Source of the DNA: Geodermatophilus arenarius
GTDB taxonomy: Bacteria > Actinomycetota > Actinomycetes > Mycobacteriales > Geodermatophilaceae
Reading direction: 5' to 3'
Length of the DNA: 64,000 bases
Assembly (NCBI RefSeq): GCF_042654585.1
Contig: NZ_JBHSGR010000020.1
Coordinates: 1-64,000 of the forward strand
Numbering within the stretch: the stretch's first letter is position 1; every line of letters starts with the position of its first letter. The notes beneath the pieces are model-generated. The model had not been told where the DNA came from, did no database searches, and was given only the letters and a program-made list of their open reading frames with translations. Below are positions 58,561 to 64,000 of the stretch, piece by piece. The translations under genes and the position numbers were made by a program.

Positions 58561-58778
58561 CTCAGGGGACGACGCAGGGGCCGCTCGGCCTGGACCCGCT
58601 GCTGCTGGAGGTCCTCGCCTGCCCGGACACCCACCACAGCCCGCTGACCGTCGACGAGGCGGCGAGCGAGCTGGTGTGCCCGACGTGCGACCGGGCCTTC
58701 CCCGTCCGGGACGGCATCCCGGTGCTGCTGCTCGACGAGGCGCGGGTGCGGGGCGGCGGGGGGACGACGGGCCGATGA
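58557..58778 (+). CDS. Trm112 family zinc-binding protein
   Basis: 73 residues. LLEVLACPDTHHSPL and LVCPTCDRAFPVRDGIPVLLLDEA are the Trm112/YcaR pattern, with the zinc cysteines in CP and CPTC. The first pair is reduced to one Cys (CPDTHH), with His as a possible replacement. Trm112 proteins activate methyltransferases; in actinobacteria a member lies between manB and the SIS gene. It overlaps both neighbours by 4 bp. Confidence 0.9.
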   Translation: MTQGTTQGPLGLDPLLLEVLACPDTHHSPLTVDEAASELVCPTCDRAFPVRDGIPVLLLDEARVRGGGGTTGR

Positions 58779-59917
58779 CCTCGCCCGAGCTGGCCGAGGA
58801 GGTCCTCGACGACCTCGACGTGCTGCGCGCCCGCGACCCGCGCGGCCTGCTGCCGGCCGTCGCCGGCGCCGGGGCGCAGGTGCGCGAGACCGCGCGGCTG
58901 ACCGAGGAGGCCGGGCTGGGCCGGGTCACCGAGGGCGGCCGCCCGCGCGGGCTGGTGATCGTCGCCCGGCGCGAGGGGGCGGTGGCGGCGTCGGTGCTGC
59001 GGGCGCTGCTCGGCCCGTCCAGCCCGGTCACCGTCGACGTGGTCCCCGGCCCGGACCTGCCGGTGTGGACCGGCCCGACCGACATCGCCGTCGTCGCCAC
59101 CCGGACCGGCGCCGGCCGCTACGCGGTGACCCCGGCCTACGAGGCGGCCCGGCGCGGGGTGACCCTGCTGGGCATCGGCGCCGACGACGCCCCGCTGCGG
59201 GCGGCCTGCTCGACCGCGCGGATGCCCTACGTGCCGCTGCCGCGCTCGCGGGTGCGGCACACCACCCTGTGGTCGCTGCTCACCCCGCTGCTGCGGCTGG
59301 CCACCGACCTCGGGCTGCTGCGGGCCGAGGCGGCCGACCCCGAGGCGATCGCCGCGGCCCTCGACGAGGTCGCCGCCGAGTGCGGCCCCGCGCGCGAGTC
59401 GTTCACCAACCCGGCCAAGACCCTCGCCCTCGAGCTGCTCGACGCGTTCCCGGTCATCGCCGCTGAGGGGCCGCTGGCCGGCACCGCGGCCGCCCGCTTC
59501 GCCGACCAGCTGGCCACCCTCGCCGGCCTCCCGACCAGCGGGTTCCGGCTGCCCGACCAGCGCGTCGCCGCCTGCGCGGTGCTCGGCGGGCCGCTGGCGC
59601 CGCGCGACGTCGACGACTTCTTCCGCGACCGCGCCGAGGACACCGGCCGCCGGCTGCGGCTGCTCACCATCCGCGACACCGACGCCGCCGACCACGACGG
59701 CGCCGGCGAGCGGGAGCCCCGCTCGGCGCACGAGGCGATGAGCGAGGTGCTGCGCACCGCCGCGGCCAACAACGTGCCGGTGAGCGGGCTGGCCGAGCAC
59801 GGCGAGCCCGAGCGCCACGGCCGGCTGCCCCGCCTGGCGCGGCAGATGGCGGTGGCCGACTTCACCGCCGTCTACCTCGCGCTGGCCCTGGACCAGGAGC
59901 GGGCGCTGCGGCGCTGA
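58775..59917 (+). CDS. SIS-domain phosphosugar isomerase-like protein (Rv3256c type)
   Basis: 380 residues from ATG 58775. The N-terminal half resembles a SIS domain (VAASVLRALLGPSSPVTVDVV, VVATRTGAGRYAVTPAYEAARRG), the C-terminal half a bifunctional phosphoglucose/phosphomannose isomerase end (PAKTLALELLDAFPVIAAEGPLAG). The catalytic Ser/Glu pattern of real isomerases is not obvious. It is held between manB and manA in many actinobacteria, suggesting a link to mannose phosphate metabolism. Confidence 0.82.
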   Translation: MTSPELAEEVLDDLDVLRARDPRGLLPAVAGAGAQVRETARLTEEAGLGRVTEGGRPRGLVIVARREGAVAASVLRALLGPSSPVTVDVVPGPDLPVWTGPTDIAVVATRTGAGRYAVTPAYEAARRGVTLLGIGADDAPLRAACSTARMPYVPLPRSRVRHTTLWSLLTPLLRLATDLGLLRAEAADPEAIAAALDEVAAECGPARESFTNPAKTLALELLDAFPVIAAEGPLAGTAAARFADQLATLAGLPTSGFRLPDQRVAACAVLGGPLAPRDVDDFFRDRAEDTGRRLRLLTIRDTDAADHDGAGEREPRSAHEAMSEVLRTAAANNVPVSGLAEHGEPERHGRLPRLARQMAVADFTAVYLALALDQERALRR

Positions 59918-60013
59918 GCCCGGACCGGCCGGTGTCCGGGCGGCCGGTCCGGGGTACCGGACCGCGATCGACCGTGAGCGCACCCGACTGCTGACCGACT
60001 GGAAGGACCTCCC

Positions 60014-60970
60014 GTGGCCGGTGGACTCGTAGCCCTGTTCGACGACGTGGCACTCCTGGCCCGCGCCGCGGCCGCCTCCATCGACGACGTCGGGGCCGCC
60101 GCCGCCAAGGCCGGCGTCAAGGCCGCCGGTGTCGTCGTCGACGACACCGCGGTGACGCCGCAGTACGTGCAGGGCATCGCCGCCGAGCGCGAGATCCCGA
60201 TCGTCAGGCGCATCGCGATGGGGTCGCTGCGCAACAAGCTGCTGATCATCCTGCCCGCGATCCTGCTGCTCAGCGAGTTCCTGCCGTGGCTGCTCACGCC
60301 GATCCTCATGCTCGGCGGCGCCTTCCTCTGCTACGAGGGCACCGAGAAGGTCTGGCACCGGCTGCGCGGCCACTCCGCCGCGCACGGTGACGCCGAGGGA
60401 CAGCCGCCGGACGAGAACACCCTCGTGCGCGGCGCCGTCCGCACCGACCTCATCCTGTCGGCCGAGATCATGGTCATCTCGCTGAACGAGGTGGCGAGCG
60501 AGGGCTTCTGGTCGCGGCTGGCCATCCTCGCCGTCGTCGGCGTGGCGATCACCGTCCTGGTCTACGGCGTCGTCGCGCTCATCGTGAAGATGGACGACGC
60601 CGGCCTGCGGCTGTCGCGGTCGGACAGGAAGGGCGTGGCCGGGTTCGGCCGCGGGCTGGTCAAGGGCATGCCGAAGCTGCTCACCGGGCTCACCGTCGTG
60701 GGGACCGCCGCGATGCTGTGGGTCGGCGGGCACATCCTGCTGGTGGGCAGCGACGAGCTCGGGCTGCACGCCGTCTACGGCGCGGTGCACCACCTGGAGG
60801 AGGCGGCACACGAGGCCACCGGTGCCCTGGGCGGCGTCGTGGGGTGGCTGGTCAACACGTTCGCCAGCGCTCTGGTCGGGCTCGTCGTCGGCGCGGTGGT
60901 CGTCGCCGTCGTGACCCTGCTGTTCCACCGGAGGAAGGAGCGGGCCGCGCACGGGGCCGCCGCCCACTGA
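60014..60970 (+). CDS. DUF808 family membrane protein (YedI-like)
   Basis: 318 residues from GTG 60014 with GGAAGGA upstream. GGLVALFDDVALLARAAAASIDDVG and the RNKLLIILPAILLLSEFLPWLL helix are the family start; five or more helices follow, including MLGGAFLCYEGTEKVWH. DUF808 proteins are inner-membrane proteins of unknown function. It stands alone between the SIS gene and manA. Confidence 0.9.
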   Translation: MAGGLVALFDDVALLARAAAASIDDVGAAAAKAGVKAAGVVVDDTAVTPQYVQGIAAEREIPIVRRIAMGSLRNKLLIILPAILLLSEFLPWLLTPILMLGGAFLCYEGTEKVWHRLRGHSAAHGDAEGQPPDENTLVRGAVRTDLILSAEIMVISLNEVASEGFWSRLAILAVVGVAITVLVYGVVALIVKMDDAGLRLSRSDRKGVAGFGRGLVKGMPKLLTGLTVVGTAAMLWVGGHILLVGSDELGLHAVYGAVHHLEEAAHEATGALGGVVGWLVNTFASALVGLVVGAVVVAVVTLLFHRRKERAAHGAAAH

Positions 60971-61034
60971 GCCCGGGCACCACTCCAGGGGAGGACAAGG
61001 GGGCGGAGGACCGGACACGCGGGCCACCCGGCAC

Positions 61035-61040
61035 TAACCT
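61035..61040 (+). promoter_or_regulatory. Putative -10 hexamer of manA
   Basis: TAACCT lies 8 nt before ATG 61049 (5 nt before an in-frame GTG at 61046). Confidence 0.55.
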
Positions 61041-61048
61041 GCCCGGTG

Positions 61049-62224
61049 ATGTGGCAGATGACCAGCGCGGTCCGGCACTACCCCTGGGGTAGCCGCACCG
61101 TCATCCCCGAACTGCTGGGCGAGACCGTCCCGGCCGAGCAGCCCTACGCGGAGCTCTGGATGGGTGGGCACCCCGACCTGCCCAGCACGCTGTCGGACGG
61201 CACGCCGCTGGACAAGGCGATCGAGGAGCGGCCCGACGCCCTGCTCGGGCCCGCGGTGCACGAGCGCTTCGGCCCGCGGCTGCCGTTCCTCATGAAGGTG
61301 CTGGCCGCCGACAGCCCGCTGTCGCTGCAGGCCCACCCGACGATGGCGCAGGCGCGGGCCGGCTTCGCCGCGGAGGAGGCGGCCGGGGTCCCGAAGGACG
61401 ACCCGACCCGCACCTTCAAGGACCCGTGGCACAAGCCGGAGCTGCTGCTCGCGCTGACCACCTTCGAGGCGCTGTGCGGCTTCCGGCCGGTCGAGGAGTC
61501 GCTGCACTGCCTGGCCAAGCTGCAGCTGCCCGAGCTCAAGCCGACCATCGCGGCGCTGGCCCGCGGCGGGCTGCAGGCGGCCATCCCGCAGCTGCTCGCA
61601 CTGTCGGGCAAGCGGCGCACGCACCTGGTGGAGGTCGTCGCGCTCAGGGCGGCCACGTTCGTCGCCGCGCACGACCCGGAGTTCATCAACACCTACCGCT
61701 GGGCCACGACCCTGGCCGAGAAGTACCCGGGCGACCCCGGCGTGGTGATCTCGCTGATGTGCAACCACCTCAAGCTCGCCCCCGGTGAGGCGGTCTTCCT
61801 GCCGGCGGGCAACCTGCACGCCTACCTGTCCGGGGCCGGCGTCGAGGTCATGGCCAGCTCGGACAACGTGCTGCGCGGGGGGCTGACGAACAAGCACGTC
61901 GACCTCGCGGCGCTCATCGAGGTGCTCGACTTCTCCGACGGCAAGATCCCGGTGCTGCACCCGGTGCTCGGCCCCGGCGGGCTGCGCTACCCGGTGCCGG
62001 TCGACGACTTCGACCTCACCCGCTGCCAGCTCGACGAGCTGGCCGGGTCCCTGACCACCCGCGGCCCGCAGGTCCTCCTGTGCACCGAGGGGGAGGCGGT
62101 CCTGGAGTCCACGGACGGCGAGGTCCGGCTGACCAGGGGCCGGTCGGCGTTCGTGCCGGCCGGCGCCCCGGTCACCGCCCGCGGCCCCGCGGTCCTCTAC
62201 CGGGCGACCACGAACCTGCGCTGA
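61049..62224 (+). CDS. manA: Mannose-6-phosphate isomerase, class I
   Basis: 391 residues. VRHYPWGSRTVIPELLG, AELWMGGHPDLPS, FLMKVLAADSPLSLQAHP (zinc His/Gln), HKPELLLALTTFEALCGFRP and the GNLHAYLSGAGVEVMASSDNVLRGGLTNKHVD core (in parts) are complete. It interconverts fructose-6-phosphate and mannose-6-phosphate. The leaderless start makes ATG 61049 more likely than GTG 61046. Its stop lies in the first unit of a 14-bp tandem repeat. Confidence 0.96.
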   Translation: MWQMTSAVRHYPWGSRTVIPELLGETVPAEQPYAELWMGGHPDLPSTLSDGTPLDKAIEERPDALLGPAVHERFGPRLPFLMKVLAADSPLSLQAHPTMAQARAGFAAEEAAGVPKDDPTRTFKDPWHKPELLLALTTFEALCGFRPVEESLHCLAKLQLPELKPTIAALARGGLQAAIPQLLALSGKRRTHLVEVVALRAATFVAAHDPEFINTYRWATTLAEKYPGDPGVVISLMCNHLKLAPGEAVFLPAGNLHAYLSGAGVEVMASSDNVLRGGLTNKHVDLAALIEVLDFSDGKIPVLHPVLGPGGLRYPVPVDDFDLTRCQLDELAGSLTTRGPQVLLCTEGEAVLESTDGEVRLTRGRSAFVPAGAPVTARGPAVLYRATTNLR

Positions 62225-62270
62225 CGAACCTGCGCTGACGAACCCGCGCTGACGAACCCGCGCTGACGCG
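62215..62270. repeat. 14-bp x4 tandem repeat across the manA stop codon
   Basis: Units CCTGCGCTGACGAA (62215-62228, 62229-62242), CCCGCGCTGACGAA (62243-62256) and a last variant (62257-62270) follow each other. Each unit contains TGA, so the manA stop is repeated in different frames. It looks like stop-codon-proximal slippage. Confidence 0.85.
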
Positions 62271-62307
62271 GCGCGTGTCGCGGCTGCCGGGGACGCGGCC
62301 GCGGACG

Positions 62308-62313
62308 TAGCGT
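62308..62313 (+). promoter_or_regulatory. Putative -10 hexamer of the HNH nuclease gene
   Basis: TAGCGT is 5 nt before the GTG at 62319. Confidence 0.45.
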
Positions 62314-62318
62314 CGGTC

Positions 62319-63188
62319 GTGCACCTCCGACCGGCCCGGCCCCGCCCCGCCCCGCTGCGGGCGGCGCTGGCGCTGGGCCTGGTGGCCGCGCTGGGGTCCG
62401 GGTGCGCCGCCCTGCTCGGCGACCCGCCCGCCGTCCCGTCCGCCGGCAGCGCGCTGGAGGCGCTGGACTCCGTCGAGGTCCGCGGCCGCGCGCCGCAGAC
62501 CGGGTACTCCCGCGACGAGTTCGGCGACGGCTGGGTCGACACCGACCAGAACGGCTGCGACACCCGCAACGACGTCCTGGCCCGCGACCTCACCGGGGAG
62601 CGCTTCGAGCCGGGCACCCGCGACTGCGTCGTCGTCAGCGGCACCCTCGTGGACCCGTACTCCGGCCGCACCATCGCGTTCCGCCGCGGCGAGGGGACCA
62701 GCGAGGCGGTGCAGATCGACCACGTCGTGGCGCTGTCCGACGCCTGGCAGAAGGGCGCCCAGCAGTGGGACGCCGACCGTCGCACCGAGTTCGCCAACGA
62801 CCCGCTCAACCTGCTCGCCGTCGACGGCCCGCTCAACCAGGCCAAGGGCGACTCCGACGCCGCCACCTGGCTGCCGCCGGCCCGGTCCTACCGGTGCGCG
62901 TACGTGGCCCGGCAGGTCGCCGTGAAGGTGACCTACGGGCTGTGGATGACCCGCGCCGAGCGGGACGCCGTCGCCGGCGTGCTGGACGCCTGCCCGGACG
63001 AGCCGCTGCCCGGGCGCGGCCCGCTCCCGGGCCAGGAGGCGCCGGGGAGCGCGCCGCCGGCGCCGGCGACGCCCTATCCCGACTGCGCCGCGGTGCGCGC
63101 CGCGGGCGCCGCACCCCTCCGTGAGGGCGACCCCGGCTGGAACCCGTCCCTGGACGGCGACGGCGACGGCGTCGGCTGCGAGGGCTGA
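62319..63188 (+). CDS. Secreted HNH/GmrSD-type nuclease with excalibur domain
   Basis: 289 residues. An N-terminal signal with Cys29 (AALGSGC, a weak lipobox) is followed by a DUF1524/HNH domain: GWVDTDQNGCDTRNDVL, IDHVVALSDAWQKGAQQW and NDPLNLLAVDGPLNQAKGDSD, where the D-H pair and N-x-K are the metal and nucleophile positions. The C-terminus ends in an excalibur calcium motif (DGDGDGVGCEG). Such exported nucleases degrade DNA outside the cell, for nutrition or defence. The leaderless GTG start is well placed. Confidence 0.88.
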   Translation: MHLRPARPRPAPLRAALALGLVAALGSGCAALLGDPPAVPSAGSALEALDSVEVRGRAPQTGYSRDEFGDGWVDTDQNGCDTRNDVLARDLTGERFEPGTRDCVVVSGTLVDPYSGRTIAFRRGEGTSEAVQIDHVVALSDAWQKGAQQWDADRRTEFANDPLNLLAVDGPLNQAKGDSDAATWLPPARSYRCAYVARQVAVKVTYGLWMTRAERDAVAGVLDACPDEPLPGRGPLPGQEAPGSAPPAPATPYPDCAAVRAAGAAPLREGDPGWNPSLDGDGDGVGCEG

Positions 63189-63208
63189 GCCCGCCGGGCC
63201 CGCTGCGT

Positions 63209-63214
63209 TAGGCT
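63209..63214 (+). promoter_or_regulatory. Putative -10 hexamer of ahcY
   Basis: TAGGCT upstream of ahcY would give a start near 63221 and a leader of about 90 nt, long for this window. Confidence 0.45.
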
Positions 63215-63224
63215 GGACGACGGC

Positions 63225-63300
63225 ACGAGCCCCGCCGAAGCCTCGGCATGCTCGCTCACCTCAGTGACCCCGAGTCCCCGCCGCCGGTGGGGGCCTCGAC
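63225..63300 (+). promoter_or_regulatory. Structured 5' leader of ahcY, possible cis-regulatory RNA
   Basis: CGAGC (63226-63230) can pair with GCTCG (63251-63255), enclosing a second hairpin GCCGA-AGCC-TCGGC. A further hairpin follows (CCCC...GGGG with GAG/CTC flanks, about 63273-63297) just before the ribosome site. Regulation by SAH or SAM is an attractive idea for this gene, but the conserved core of the known SAH riboswitch is not evident. Confidence 0.35.
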
Positions 63301-63311
63301 CCTGGAGCGAC

Positions 63312-64000
<689 letters not shown>

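Noticed and set aside
63221..63311. Known SAH riboswitch upstream of ahcY
   Set aside because: Hairpins are present, but I could not find the conserved SAH-riboswitch core, so the leader is reported only as a possible structured element.

Overview
The window is a gene-dense chromosomal segment of very high GC content, with many GTG starts and many ATGA/GTGA start-stop overlaps. This is typical of an actinobacterium. The gene set (mycobacterial-type arabinogalactan enzymes, coenzyme F420 genes, WhiB2, DUF3499, LGFP-repeat wall proteins) fits the mycobacteria/frankia/geodermatophilid side of the phylum. A Geodermatophilaceae-like host is my guess, not something proven from this sequence. I see no tRNA, rRNA, insertion sequence, prophage or CRISPR array.

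Layout. 1-6.2 kb: the 3' end of an SbcC-type ATPase, a GtrA protein, a secreted SGNH hydrolase, purK-purE and an acyl-CoA dehydrogenase. 6.2-13.9 kb: an alpha/beta hydrolase, a GT4 glycosyltransferase plus flippase pair, an Emb-type arabinosyltransferase and the decaprenyl-phosphate phosphoribosyltransferase that feeds it. 13.9-19.2 kb (minus strand): acyltransferase-3/SGNH, a TIGR03089 protein, two CoA-transferase subunits and a DUF1028 protein. 19.5-30.1 kb: an LCP ligase, a secreted LGFP-repeat amidase, a Wzm/Wzt exporter with GlfT1, then convergent GlfT2 and UDP-galactopyranose mutase. Together these cover galactan priming, polymerisation, export and attachment to the wall.

30.3-42.2 kb: one long translationally coupled plus-strand operon of nine genes: class II aldolase, tandem nucleotidyltransferase, GtrA, GT2, GDPD-like protein, a fusion of a membrane glycosyltransferase with a P-loop kinase, HAD phosphatase, and two large paralogous GT-C/YfhO-like membrane proteins. 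It looks like a pathway that makes, activates and installs an unusual glycan substituent. It is the best candidate here for an undescribed system.

42.4-64 kb: a second secreted LGFP protein with nearly identical repeats, WbbL and ManC, a short-chain dehydrogenase, a DNA glycosylase, RmlA, FbiB-FbiA, WhiB2, three poorly known proteins, a metallopeptidase-family relative, DUF3499, phosphomannomutase, Trm112, a SIS-like protein, DUF808, ManA, a secreted HNH nuclease and the start of ahcY. The order from WbbL/ManC to AhcY resembles the Mycobacterium tuberculosis Rv3265c-Rv3248c neighbourhood.

Regulation visible in sequence: at least thirteen genes carry a TANNNT-like -10 hexamer only 5-9 nt before the start codon, the signature of leaderless transcripts. 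Three genes (LCP, manC and the metallopeptidase-like gene) are followed directly after their stop codons by copies of the same GC-rich palindromic element.
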